Origin: Planctomycetota bacterium
GTDB lineage: Bacteria > Planctomycetota > Phycisphaerae > Sedimentisphaerales > Anaerohalosphaeraceae
Direction of reading: 5' to 3'
Length of the DNA stretch: 64,000 nucleotides
Assembly (NCBI GenBank): GCA_019456225.1
Contig: VRUI01000008.1
Coordinates: forward strand, 1-64,000
This document shows, one piece after another, positions 25,032 to 34,554 of the stretch. The notes under the pieces are model-generated. The model made no database searches. It had not been told where the DNA came from and was given only the letters and a program-made list of their open reading frames with translations. Numbering within the stretch: position 1 is the stretch's first letter; the number at the start of each line of letters is the position of its first letter. A program made the translations under genes and the position numbers.

Positions 25032-28000
25032 ATGCGATCAGACTATTTCGGTCAGCACTTTAGAAAATGTCAATCAGTCATTGCGATCCTTTTAATCGCG
25101 ACGATCCTAACGATAACCGGCCCGGGGCCGACGGCACGCGCCGCGGCTAAGAATTACAGCAGCGTCGTTTACAAACTTGCACATATCCCGGCAGAGAAAG
25201 CCCGCACGCAACTGGCCGCACTCGGTCTGTCCGTCGACATCAACAAGCTCGAAAAAGCAAATGTGCTTGTCATCACCACCGACAATCCCGCCGACAAGAT
25301 CAAGGTCGCAAGCGTTTTAAACCTCATCGATTCCAGGCTGGGATACGAAGTCACAAAGCTTGCATTTAACGCCGACACCGAAGAAATTCCAAGTACCGCA
25401 TCGATCAACGCCGCTATCAGGGGAATTGAGGTCGGTTCGTTCGCCAAACCGCCGACTACAGACGTCGCGGCGAGAGCTATCATTGACATTAACGGACAGG
25501 ACCTTATCTTGATCGCTCCCAGGGGTTTGATCAAACCTATTATCTCCGGGATGACAGCTTTGCGTTCCGCCAAAAAATTTCGCCGGAAAAAACTAATAAG
25601 TAAGCAAAATATCGCCGGTGCAACTCCTGCAAAAAGTTCAAGTACGGCACTTGTTAACACCACCGCCGTCTTAAGGCTCTCTGAAACCAGCCGGTCGAGT
25701 GTAACCGTCGGCAAAACAAAATCCAAAACCAAAACCAAACCGGCAGTTGCCGATAGTTCTGCCGGCGTCGACCTCAGCACTCTTTCACCGACGATGAGGC
25801 AGCTAAAAGAAGCCCAGAGACAGCTCGCAGAAGCCTTCAAAAATGCTGAAGCCGATTCCATAAAAGAATTTATGAAAGACAAGACAAACGCAAGTCAGAT
25901 CGCGGTGTTTGCTAAAAGCGAACCCATCGATCCGCATATGCTCGAACTTTTAAAAAATTTGCAGAAAAGAACAGAAGAACAAAAGACTAAGAAGACAAAA
26001 ACCGAAAAAAAACCAAAGGCAGAGCCTGAGAAAACCGGATCCGAGAAAAAAAGGCCTGAGTCAAGGATACGACCCAGGGCGATTCCGTCCGGCTCGAAAT
26101 CTGTAACACCTCCAGAGAAAAAAACAGATAGCAAGGCCCCTGCCGCTAAGCTTAAACCGTCAAAGATAACCGCCAGGCCTAAGCAAGCTCCGCCAGAAAA
26201 AGCACCTTCTGAAAAAGAGAACCTTGCCGATATTCTTAAGCAGTTGGAGGCATTAAGTAAGGTCAAAGCCGATCCAAATGCTGCGACGAAGAAACCTGGT
26301 ACGGAAAAGCCCGTTAAACCGGCACAGAATATTGTTGAAAAATCCGAACCTGTCCCGGCAGAGACGCCTGGGGTTAAGAAGGTAACTGCTCCCACGAAGT
26401 CCCCATCCGAACTAACCGAACTAGAACTTGACACGGTATTAACCATGCCAACAACTGTAAAGATAACCGAGCTGCTTGAACTGGTCGGTAAGCAGCTTAA
26501 GCTTAACTATATGTATGACCCGCTCCTGATTAAAGGTGATGTCCAGCTGTATATCTATAACGGCAAGATCAAGGTGCGTGAACTTTATTCTCTGGTCGAA
26601 TCCGTCTTGAAATTCAAGGGATTCGTAATGACACGCAACGGCAACCTGGTCACTGTTGCCAGAGTGACCGATTCCATGATTATCGACAGTCCTATAATCG
26701 GCGAAGGTGAAAACGTAACCAAGGGTAACGTAATAGTTACGAAAATCTTCAAAGTCAAACATATCGATACGGCGACGGCCCAGAAGACGCTGACGGATAT
26801 GAGACTTGGCATCTCTATCCAGTCGATCCCGGAATACGGAAAGATGATCATTACCGGATATGCTTATCGAATGGACAGGATCCAGAAAGTTCTCGACATG
26901 GTCGATCTGCCCGGCAAAATTAGAGTGTTCAGATACAGAATGCTTGACTTTCTGACCCCTTCGGAACTTGCTCCCAAACTGCAGGTACTGGCCAATGAAC
27001 TTAAGACGATTTCGATTTCGGTAAGCTCCAAAGCAGCGGCGGCGGCAAAGCCGGCACGTGTAGACACCAGTAAAATGTCGACTACAGAAAGACGAAAATA
27101 CGCTATTGATAAAGCACGCAGAGATGCCGCGGAAAGACTCAGAGTGAAAAACTCCAAGACATCGGCATCTACTATAGGTGCGGCGACATCGAAAACCGTC
27201 TACCTCGATATAGATGACAGAACCAACAGAATACTGATGATCGGACTATCAGAAAGTGTCGATATCGTCGAGGACCTCATCGACGTACTCGACGTTAAGC
27301 GGCAGGGAATCAGGCTTATCCGCCAGTACAAGATTCAGTTCGTTGACGCGTCAATGGTTATCGACATACTCAGCGAGCTTGGGGTAACAGCAGCCGGAGC
27401 AAGACCGGTAACACCTGTCAGAGGCAGAACCCCCCTGCCATCGTCACGAGGAGCATCCCCAGGCGACGGTCCGAAAATTTCGCTGCTGATGGAAACCAAT
27501 TCGCTGCTGATAAACGCCACGTATGAAAAGCACGAAGAAATAATGGTGATCATAGACCACGTAGATGTTGAAAACCCCGACGAAAGAACTATAAAACGAT
27601 ACGAGATCGAGCACGTTGACACCCAGGAAATTCTCGACACGCTTATGGAACTGGGCATAACAACGGCACCGTCAAGCGGATCGTCAAACTCAAGATACGG
27701 ATCTACGACAAAAGGCAGACTTCCTTCAAGCAAAACACCGCCGAGGGCGACAACACCGGCTGTTTCGTCTTCATTCTCCGAACCGATGGCAGACGAACCG
27801 CAGATAGCCGTACTCGAGACAACAAACTCACTGCTTGTCAACGCAACTGCCAGACAGCACGCGTCGATAGAAATGGTAAAAGCATTTGTTGACGTGCTAC
27901 CGGATACAGACTCAACTCCATACGTGGTCTATCAGCTCGGAAATCAGGATCCTATCGAGTTAAAAAAAGAGCTTGATGTACTTGTAGACGCTACTATAGC

Positions 28001-29213
28001 CGCAAGTACTGACAGCGCACCAAGTAAAAGCGGAAGTTCTTCAACGGCAAAGATCATAAACACACGGAAAAGTTCAGGCACAAAAGCAGCAGATGAGAGG
28101 ATAACCATCGTCGCCGACGAAGAAACACGCTCACTGGTGGTTTATGCAAGCAAGAAAAATCAAAAATGGATCGGTGACCTTATCGCTACACTCGACGCCT
28201 ACAGGTCGCAGGTACTTCTGGATGTAACGCTCGTTGAGATAAGCAAGGACAACGAATTTATCCTGGATCTGGATCTGGTAACAAAGGCCGGAGGCCTCAT
28301 TCCCGGCGATTCGTTTACTCAAATGACTAAAGCCGGTATATCAGGAGTTTCAGGCCTTATAGGCTCTGGCGACTGGGGCAGACGGATCGCCGAAGCCGGC
28401 GTAACAAACGGTTCAGGCAAAGCTTTCTACGCAGACAGACATATTCAGGGCCTCTTTGAGTTGATGGACAAGAAGAATTACGGGAGAGTTCTGGCAAGAC
28501 CGTCGATCCTCGTAAAAGACAACCAGGAAGGCGAGATCAACGCGACGAAGACTATCTATGTCGGCCAGGAAAAAACAAATGTCATCACAGGTACAACAAG
28601 TAACCTGTCGACAACTTCCGATGTTACATTTACAGATTACTCCTCCGGTATCACGCTGACAATTACTCCGCATATCGCAAGCGATAAACTTCTACAACTC
28701 GACATACTTCTGGACAGAACCGACTTTGATCCGTCAGACCCAGGTACAGCAACGTTCGGCGACAGAACCGTCCCGAAACCGCTGAACACCGTAAGCAGCA
28801 AAGTCGGAACAACCGCTATACTGCCTAACGGAGCAACGATCATACTCGGCGGTATCGAAACGATCACACAGACAAAGAGCGTAACAAAGATTCCGATCCT
28901 TGGCGACATCCCCATCATCGGAGCACTTTTCAGGGGCATCGACGAATCTGACAAACAGACCAAACTCTATGTATTCGTAAAAGCAAATATCATAAGACCT
29001 GGTGACGAGCTTACCGGTACATCAGATATTGAACGAATCTCCAGAAAAAAACGTGATGCCTTTGAAGCAGAAGAAGTTAAATTCCAGAAACTAAGAGCGG
29101 TACCGGGGATTGAGCCAAACCCGATGGATCCGCAGAGGATACTTGAAGACGACGAATACCTTGAATCCTTAAAGGCCATCAAGCCCAAAAATTATATTGA
29201 TATTCAGTTTTAA
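25032..29213 (+). CDS. gspD: giant GspD-type secretin of T2SS 1
   Basis: About 1,393 residues against roughly 650-700 for GspD. ATG 25032 has GGAG six bases upstream; ATG 25020 lies inside that site. Numbering from 25020: signal region to about 45; an N1-like domain at 47-110; a Lys/Pro/Glu-rich stretch at about 210-460, probably extended; an N0 domain at 464-560; N1-like domains starting near 569, 634, 763, 853 and 965; the secretin beta-barrel from about 1061 to 1330 (VLLDVTLVEISKDNEF, VLARPSILVKDNQEGEI, GTTAILPNGATIILGGI, IPILGDIPIIGALF). It forms the outer-membrane channel through which folded proteins leave. The extra N1 repeats would lengthen the periplasmic ring stack. Confidence 0.93.
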   Translation: MRSDYFGQHFRKCQSVIAILLIATILTITGPGPTARAAAKNYSSVVYKLAHIPAEKARTQLAALGLSVDINKLEKANVLVITTDNPADKIKVASVLNLIDSRLGYEVTKLAFNADTEEIPSTASINAAIRGIEVGSFAKPPTTDVAARAIIDINGQDLILIAPRGLIKPIISGMTALRSAKKFRRKKLISKQNIAGATPAKSSSTALVNTTAVLRLSETSRSSVTVGKTKSKTKTKPAVADSSAGVDLSTLSPTMRQLKEAQRQLAEAFKNAEADSIKEFMKDKTNASQIAVFAKSEPIDPHMLELLKNLQKRTEEQKTKKTKTEKKPKAEPEKTGSEKKRPESRIRPRAIPSGSKSVTPPEKKTDSKAPAAKLKPSKITARPKQAPPEKAPSEKENLADILKQLEALSKVKADPNAATKKPGTEKPVKPAQNIVEKSEPVPAETPGVKKVTAPTKSPSELTELELDTVLTMPTTVKITELLELVGKQLKLNYMYDPLLIKGDVQLYIYNGKIKVRELYSLVESVLKFKGFVMTRNGNLVTVARVTDSMIIDSPIIGEGENVTKGNVIVTKIFKVKHIDTATAQKTLTDMRLGISIQSIPEYGKMIITGYAYRMDRIQKVLDMVDLPGKIRVFRYRMLDFLTPSELAPKLQVLANELKTISISVSSKAAAAAKPARVDTSKMSTTERRKYAIDKARRDAAERLRVKNSKTSASTIGAATSKTVYLDIDDRTNRILMIGLSESVDIVEDLIDVLDVKRQGIRLIRQYKIQFVDASMVIDILSELGVTAAGARPVTPVRGRTPLPSSRGASPGDGPKISLLMETNSLLINATYEKHEEIMVIIDHVDVENPDERTIKRYEIEHVDTQEILDTLMELGITTAPSSGSSNSRYGSTTKGRLPSSKTPPRATTPAVSSSFSEPMADEPQIAVLETTNSLLVNATARQHASIEMVKAFVDVLPDTDSTPYVVYQLGNQDPIELKKELDVLVDATIAASTDSAPSKSGSSSTAKIINTRKSSGTKAADERITIVADEETRSLVVYASKKNQKWIGDLIATLDAYRSQVLLDVTLVEISKDNEFILDLDLVTKAGGLIPGDSFTQMTKAGISGVSGLIGSGDWGRRIAEAGVTNGSGKAFYADRHIQGLFELMDKKNYGRVLARPSILVKDNQEGEINATKTIYVGQEKTNVITGTTSNLSTTSDVTFTDYSSGITLTITPHIASDKLLQLDILLDRTDFDPSDPGTATFGDRTVPKPLNTVSSKVGTTAILPNGATIILGGIETITQTKSVTKIPILGDIPIIGALFRGIDESDKQTKLYVFVKANIIRPGDELTGTSDIERISRKKRDAFEAEEVKFQKLRAVPGIEPNPMDPQRILEDDEYLESLKAIKPKNYIDIQF

Positions 29214-29246
29214 TTTTAACGGTTACTGCCAGGGCTTGCTACTTAT

Positions 29247-30950
29247 ATGAAAAGTTTACTTATACAAACGGCTAAGCGGAGCGGCATTGTTGATGCTGTC
29301 ATGCTTGAGAATTTTTTCGACAACGCCAACGGTAACCGTCGGCGTATCGATGATGTTCTGCTTTCAGCGCCCGATTTTACCGAGGAGATGGTTCTTAAAC
29401 TCTTTGCAGAGGCATTGGGGCTGGATTTTCTTTCAGAGATTTCTCCCGATGACGTTCCGGCCGAGTTTATCGAGTCGGTCCCTGCCAATTATGCGCAGAA
29501 CCACTACCTTATCGGCTTAAAGAAAAACGAAGACGATGCCGAGATAACCGTCGCGATGAGCAAACCGCTGGACACCAGCACGCTCGACAACATCTCGAAA
29601 ATGACGAAGTTGCCCGTAAAGAGTGCCCTGGCAACGAGAGCGGCGATCACGGCGGCGATCGATGTCGCATACGAGCAGAAAAACACGGTCATAGAAGAAG
29701 TCGCCGAAGAGCTTGACAACCAGAATCTTGACCAGCTTGTCGACGAGGTGCATTCCTCCGACGACCTGCTGGACGTAGTAAACCGGCCGCCGGTTATCCG
29801 TCTGGTAAACGACATACTCTTCCGCGCTTTGCAGCTGCGTACGAGTGATATCCACATTCACCCGTACGAGTCAAAAATCCAGATTCGCTACCGCATCGAC
29901 GGCATTCTATACGATACCCTAAGCCTCAACCGTAACGTATTGCCGCTGATCATCTCGCGTATCAAGGTCATGGCCGGTATGGACATCGCCGAAAGGCGTA
30001 TGCCCCAGGACGGCCGTACCAGCGTGCGCATCGGCCAGCGTGAGATCGACCTGCGTGTAAGTACCGTTCCGACCAGCTACGGCGAAAGAAGCGTGCTGAG
30101 GATACTCGACAAGAGCACCGGCATTTTGAGCCTTGAACAGCTCGGTCTGTGTAAAGAGGACCAGAAAAGCTTCGACAGGATGATCAACTGCTCGCATGGC
30201 GTGATATTCGTAACGGGACCTACAGGCAGTGGTAAAAGTACCACGCTTTACGCCTGCCTTAACCGGATCGACTCGACCCAGAAAAATGTCATGACTATCG
30301 AGGACCCCATCGAGTATCAGCTCGACGCCATCAGCCAGATGCAGGTCGCCGCTAAAAAGGGTATGACGTTTATCAACGCCCTGCGTCACGTACTGCGTCA
30401 GGATCCGGACGTTATCATGGTCGGTGAGGTTCGTGACGAAGAGACGGCCAGGATGGCTATTCAGTCGTCGCTTACCGGTCACCTTGTATTCAGTACTCTG
30501 CATACGAACGATGCTTCGGGGGCAATAAGCAGGCTGCTTGATTTTGACGTCGAGCCCTATCTTGTAAGCTCCTCGCTGATCGGATGTCTCGCCCAGAGGC
30601 TTGTCAGGCGGATTTGCCCGGACTGCAAACAGCCATACCACCCTTCGGCGCATGAGCTTCGTGAGCTTGGAATCGGCGACGTTGACAAAAGCATAAAATT
30701 CTTTGTCGGTTCCGGATGCAGCAAGTGTTTCGATACGGGGTACCGCGGAAGAACGGGTATCTACGAGCTTATGACCATGACCGAACGAATTCGTGAAATG
30801 GTCTATAATAAGGAAAGTGCCGGTGCCATCAAACGCGCCGCTATCGACGAAGGACTGAAAACCCTGCGAATGGACGGGGCACAAAAAGTGCTCCAGGGCA
30901 TAACAACAATAGCCGAAGTCCTCCGAGTAACCCAGTCAGACGTAATGTAA
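29247..30950 (+). CDS. gspE: GspE secretion ATPase of T2SS 1
   Basis: 567 residues. An N-terminal GspE/PilB N1E-type domain (1-150) is followed by the hexameric ATPase core: Walker A GPTGSGKSTT, the Asp box TIEDPIEYQLD, Walker B DPDVIMVGEVRDEETA, and His box STLHTNDASGA. A zinc knuckle (CPDC...CSKC) lies near residue 455-495, as in GspE proteins. Powers pseudopilus assembly from the cytoplasm. It starts 33 bp after gspD; no clear ribosome site. Confidence 0.96.
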   Translation: MKSLLIQTAKRSGIVDAVMLENFFDNANGNRRRIDDVLLSAPDFTEEMVLKLFAEALGLDFLSEISPDDVPAEFIESVPANYAQNHYLIGLKKNEDDAEITVAMSKPLDTSTLDNISKMTKLPVKSALATRAAITAAIDVAYEQKNTVIEEVAEELDNQNLDQLVDEVHSSDDLLDVVNRPPVIRLVNDILFRALQLRTSDIHIHPYESKIQIRYRIDGILYDTLSLNRNVLPLIISRIKVMAGMDIAERRMPQDGRTSVRIGQREIDLRVSTVPTSYGERSVLRILDKSTGILSLEQLGLCKEDQKSFDRMINCSHGVIFVTGPTGSGKSTTLYACLNRIDSTQKNVMTIEDPIEYQLDAISQMQVAAKKGMTFINALRHVLRQDPDVIMVGEVRDEETARMAIQSSLTGHLVFSTLHTNDASGAISRLLDFDVEPYLVSSSLIGCLAQRLVRRICPDCKQPYHPSAHELRELGIGDVDKSIKFFVGSGCSKCFDTGYRGRTGIYELMTMTERIREMVYNKESAGAIKRAAIDEGLKTLRMDGAQKVLQGITTIAEVLRVTQSDVM

Positions 30951-31001
30951 GGCAAATGCTTATCGCTAATTGCTAATCGCTATTTTTCGAGTTTTTAAAT
31001 A

Positions 31002-32216
31002 ATGCCAAGATTTTCTTACAAGGCTATCGATCACAAACATAAGTCGGTCAAGGGAACCGTCACCGCTGAAAGTGCGTTCGCTGCTCGCAAGCATCTGCGG
31101 GCCAAAGGCGTCCACCCCACCTCGATACACGAGATTACCAGTGCATTAGAGGCCAGGTCTTTCGGCGGAATGTTCAAACGCAAGGGCAAGGCACACGTTA
31201 CCGAATTCACCAAGCAGCTCTCAACAATGCTGCGGGCCGGGATCAAACTGACCGAATCGCTGAATGTGCTCGTCCCGCAGTTAACCAACGCGGACTTTAA
31301 GAACGCAATAACTGATATCCGCGACCGGGTTATAACCGGCGAATCTTTTGCAGATACGCTCAGCGAGTACGACAATTACTTCGACACGATCTATATCAGC
31401 ATGGTACGCGTCGGTGAGGTTACCGGCACTCTCGAAAAAAGCCTTACCAGTATCGCAGATTTCATGGACAAGCGCCACAAACTCGAATCAAAGATGAAAT
31501 CGGCAATGATATATCCGGTTATTTTGTTTACGGCGTCTACTATCGCGGTACTTTTCCTTACTGTATTTATAATTCCTGTTGTCGCCGAACAGATCGAAAA
31601 AGCCGGCCAGGAGCTTCCATGGGTAACCAAGGCGATTCTCTGGATAAGCGCCACTCTCAGAAGCTGGTGGGGACTCGTCGTCGCGATTACTATCTTTGCT
31701 TTTGTATGGGCGACAAAACGCTTTGTCGCAACGCCGCGAGGAGCGCATGTCAAGGACAAATTCCTGCTCGCCCTGCCGGTATTCGGCGCCCTCGTCAAGC
31801 AGCGCATCGTCGCAAGGTTTGCCTCGACGCTTTCAACTTTACTGGAATCCGGACTTTCAATGGCAGATTCGCTCAAGATCGTCGCGGAGGTCACAGGCAA
31901 CAGCGTAATGAATAAAGCCGTTAAAAAAGCACGCGAACGGATACTCTCAGGCTCAGACATAGCAACCCCCCTGCGTGACAGCGGAGTTATCGACCCGACG
32001 CTTGCCCACATGGTGACCGTCGGCGAAAAGAGCGGCGAACTGGAAAAAATGCTAAAAGACATAAGCGACAACCTGGAATCGTCGTCAGACCTGGTGATCG
32101 AAAGGATAAGCGCAGCGATAGAACCGCTGATTATCCTTTTCATGTCGATAGTGATCGGTATAATAGCGTATGCGATGCTTGTTCCGATTATCAGATTTTC
32201 GGCTGGCTCCATTTAG
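31002..32216 (+). CDS. gspF: GspF inner-membrane platform protein of T2SS 1
   Basis: 404 residues, the family size. Two T2SSF repeats: the first around EFTKQLSTMLRAGIKLTESLNVL (about 68-190), the second around RFASTLSTLLESGLSMADSLKIV (about 270-395). Three membrane helices, near 170-195, 215-240 and 375-400. It anchors the ATPase and pseudopilins. The 51-bp gap before it holds copies of the GCTAATTGC microrepeat also found at 49800-49836. Confidence 0.95.
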   Translation: MPRFSYKAIDHKHKSVKGTVTAESAFAARKHLRAKGVHPTSIHEITSALEARSFGGMFKRKGKAHVTEFTKQLSTMLRAGIKLTESLNVLVPQLTNADFKNAITDIRDRVITGESFADTLSEYDNYFDTIYISMVRVGEVTGTLEKSLTSIADFMDKRHKLESKMKSAMIYPVILFTASTIAVLFLTVFIIPVVAEQIEKAGQELPWVTKAILWISATLRSWWGLVVAITIFAFVWATKRFVATPRGAHVKDKFLLALPVFGALVKQRIVARFASTLSTLLESGLSMADSLKIVAEVTGNSVMNKAVKKARERILSGSDIATPLRDSGVIDPTLAHMVTVGEKSGELEKMLKDISDNLESSSDLVIERISAAIEPLIILFMSIVIGIIAYAMLVPIIRFSAGSI

Positions 32217-32337
32217 TAAAGACAGTTATAATAGCAAAGAACAACAAAAACCCGAAGCGCAATCGCAGGGATAGAAACAAAGCCGGAAATGTCGGCGATA
32301 CAGTTTTGAGCAACAAACTCAATAGAAAGGAAAAAGA

Positions 32338-32778
32338 ATGCAAAAACGAAATCATAACAACAGAAAAGCTTTCACTATGATCGAAATTATCGCCGTTCTC
32401 GTCATCGTCGGTCTCCTGGCCGGTGTCGCGACTACGAGCTTTATGAGCAGGATAGAAAAAGCTAAAGTCATCACCACCAAGACCAGCCTGGGCCAACTCA
32501 GCACCGCAGTCGGTCAGTTCTATCTGGATGTAGGAAGACATCCGGACGAGGACGAAGGGCTTGAGGCGATCGTCATGGAACCGGCAGATGCTGAAGGATG
32601 GGCACCTGGTGGATATCTTGAATCCGATGAAGTACCGACGGATGGCTGGGGAAACGATTTCGTGTATCTGAGCCCGGCGGAAAACGATAGACCTTTCGTG
32701 ATCATAAGCTATGGCGCTGACGGCGAAGAAGGAGGCGAAGGTAATGATACCGACCTCAAGAGTACAGATGCCAACTAA
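32338..32778 (+). CDS. gspG: GspG major pseudopilin of T2SS 1
   Basis: 146 residues with AAAGGAAAAAG before ATG. The prepilin site is KA/FTMIE: cleavage after A11 instead of the usual glycine, with Glu5 of the mature protein at E16. The hydrophobic helix IIAVLVIVGLLAGVATTSF is followed by the GspG features VGRHPDEDEGLEAI and DGWGNDFVYLSP. The C-terminal acidic loop (about 128-146) is where GspG binds calcium. It builds the shaft of the pseudopilus in the periplasm. Confidence 0.95.
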   Translation: MQKRNHNNRKAFTMIEIIAVLVIVGLLAGVATTSFMSRIEKAKVITTKTSLGQLSTAVGQFYLDVGRHPDEDEGLEAIVMEPADAEGWAPGGYLESDEVPTDGWGNDFVYLSPAENDRPFVIISYGADGEEGGEGNDTDLKSTDAN

Positions 32779-33397
32779 CTCGACCGCTTACCTGACGCCG
32801 GCGCTGTCGAAGCGACGATCTGCAAGCGACTGTAAAGACGGCTTTTCACTACTGGAGATGATCATCGTCCTTGGAATTCTATCGCTGCTAACGGGTGTGG
32901 CAATGGTGAATTTCACCGGCAGAGCCGGGAAAAGCTCTTTCAAAAGAGAAGCGATGGAAATTGTAAACGTGTTGAAAACGGCCCAGAACGCCGCTGCGCA
33001 AAGCAGCCGACGATACGCCGTGATGTTCGACTTTATCGAGCAGACTTACACCATGAAGGAAATACGCACCATTGAAGAACTTGTCTACATTAAAGAGCCG
33101 GACGAAGGGGTAACACTTACGGCAACACAACTTTCCAAACGCTGTATGATAGAGTTCATAACTTTTGACGACTCGACAGACACACGCGATATAGGTGATA
33201 TCGAAGACCAGGAGGAATTGAAGTCGTATTTCGTCGCCGGACGAACCGGCTGGCAAAACGGCGGAAAGATCGGACTTACTGACACCAACGGCAATGAGTA
33301 TTCGATAATTATAAATCGCATTAGCAAAAGCATAATACTCGCAGAAGGCGATATCGACACTTATTTTTTGGAGCCTAAAGAAAATCTGCCATTCTGA
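32744..33397 (+). CDS. gspH: GspH-like minor pseudopilin of T2SS 1
   Basis: About 217 residues from ATG 32744, chosen because GGAGG (32731-32735) lies eight bases upstream; it overlaps gspG by 35 bp. Leader of about 32 residues, then DG/FSLLEMIIVLGILSLLTGVAMVNF, cleavage after glycine and Glu5 present. The body is a beta-rich minor pseudopilin domain with SSRRYAVMFDFIEQTYTMKE and NGGKIGLTDTNGNEYSIIINR, in keeping with GspH. Confidence 0.85.
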   Translation: MIPTSRVQMPTNSTAYLTPALSKRRSASDCKDGFSLLEMIIVLGILSLLTGVAMVNFTGRAGKSSFKREAMEIVNVLKTAQNAAAQSSRRYAVMFDFIEQTYTMKEIRTIEELVYIKEPDEGVTLTATQLSKRCMIEFITFDDSTDTRDIGDIEDQEELKSYFVAGRTGWQNGGKIGLTDTNGNEYSIIINRISKSIILAEGDIDTYFLEPKENLPF

Positions 33398-33399
33398 CA

Positions 33400-34544
33400 A
33401 TGACATCTTAAAACAGGCAAAACACCGCAAAGGATTTACGCTGCTCGAGGTAATGGCCGCTACGGCGATCCTTGTCATTATCACCGCTTCGGTCATGACG
33501 ATCACAAATCGCTGCATCGAGACCACGATCGATAGCGAGTTGAAGCTCAAAGCCTTCAAAATCGCACGCGACAACATGGAAACTCTGCTCGGAGAAACCT
33601 CCATCAGCGAAATGGTCGAGTTCGGATCGCTTGAAGATAATCCGGACATCGAGTGGGAACTGGCCGTCGAGACGTTCAGCGAACCGATAAGCAGTGAAAT
33701 GTGGATGCGGGCCGTAAGCACCGCAAGCTATACCGCAGCCAACGGCGAAAGAGAATACATCGAGCTTACGCACTGGCTTACAGACCTTACAGACGCGCAG
33801 GTCAAACAGATCGAGAACCAGCGACAACGCGAACTGGAATTCCTCGACGAAGAATTGATAAACCCATACGGAGACGACGCCGAAGGACTGATGATGTTCC
33901 AGGAAAGCCTCGCATCCGACGGAAAATTCCCCCAGGCGGCAAAGATAGCTCTCGACCTGATTGAAAAATACCCGGACACCGAAGAAGCCGCCGAAGCTGC
34001 CGGTGACGCAAGGATGTACGCCAGAAAATCCGCAAGTTTCGGCGATCACGGCAGTGCCGCAGACGTCGTTATAAAGATCGCCACCCTGCTTGACGACCCG
34101 GCCATCACAAAACAATGCGTCGACGACGCATTCAGATACGCAAGAGACGCGGCAAAAACAGGAGACTACCGCCAGGCTGCCGAAATCACTAACAAGATCG
34201 CCAAGGAACTGCCTGAAAACAAAAAAGCCAAGACCGCTGTCAATCATGCTTTTGCTTTTGCTAAAATGGCAGCAGCTACGGGAGACTACAGGGCCGCGAC
34301 GGGAATCATCGATGACATGCAGATGGAACACCCCGAAATAAAACCCCCAAAAGAAATTGTCACCGCTCGCGAGGAAGGCGGATGGGACGAAAAAGCCATT
34401 GACCAACCGCCAGATGAATCAACTGCCAGCAATGATAATAATAATCAGGACAATAAACCACAATGGATGATAGACCTTGATGCAGGTAGAATATCTGTTG
34501 GCGAAGCAATAGCAATTGCATTAAGAGAAAGAGACAGCAAATAA
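33400..34544 (+). CDS. gspI: GspI-like minor pseudopilin fused to TPR-like repeats, start unresolved
   Basis: The main frame runs to 34544 and must begin before 33429, because the prepilin peptide KG/FTLLEVMAATAILVII is encoded from there; the first in-frame ATG (33453) is too late. Between the upstream stop (33333-33335) and 33429 there is no ATG, GTG or TTG in frame. ATG 33400, 2 bp after gspH, gives a normal leader (MTSLKQAKHRKG) only if one T is added to the TT at 33408-33409. ATC at 33384 or 33405 are other options. The pseudopilin part (about 110 residues) resembles GspI; then about 220 residues of helix pairs repeat (QAAKIALDLIEKYPDTEEAAE), unusual for GspI, which is normally about 125 long. 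Confidence 0.75.
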
Positions 34545-34554
34545 GCGATGTCTT

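Noticed and set aside
29919-30884. 321-residue open frame opposite gspE of T2SS 1
   Set aside because: It mirrors the conserved ATPase codons; no start context or family pattern.
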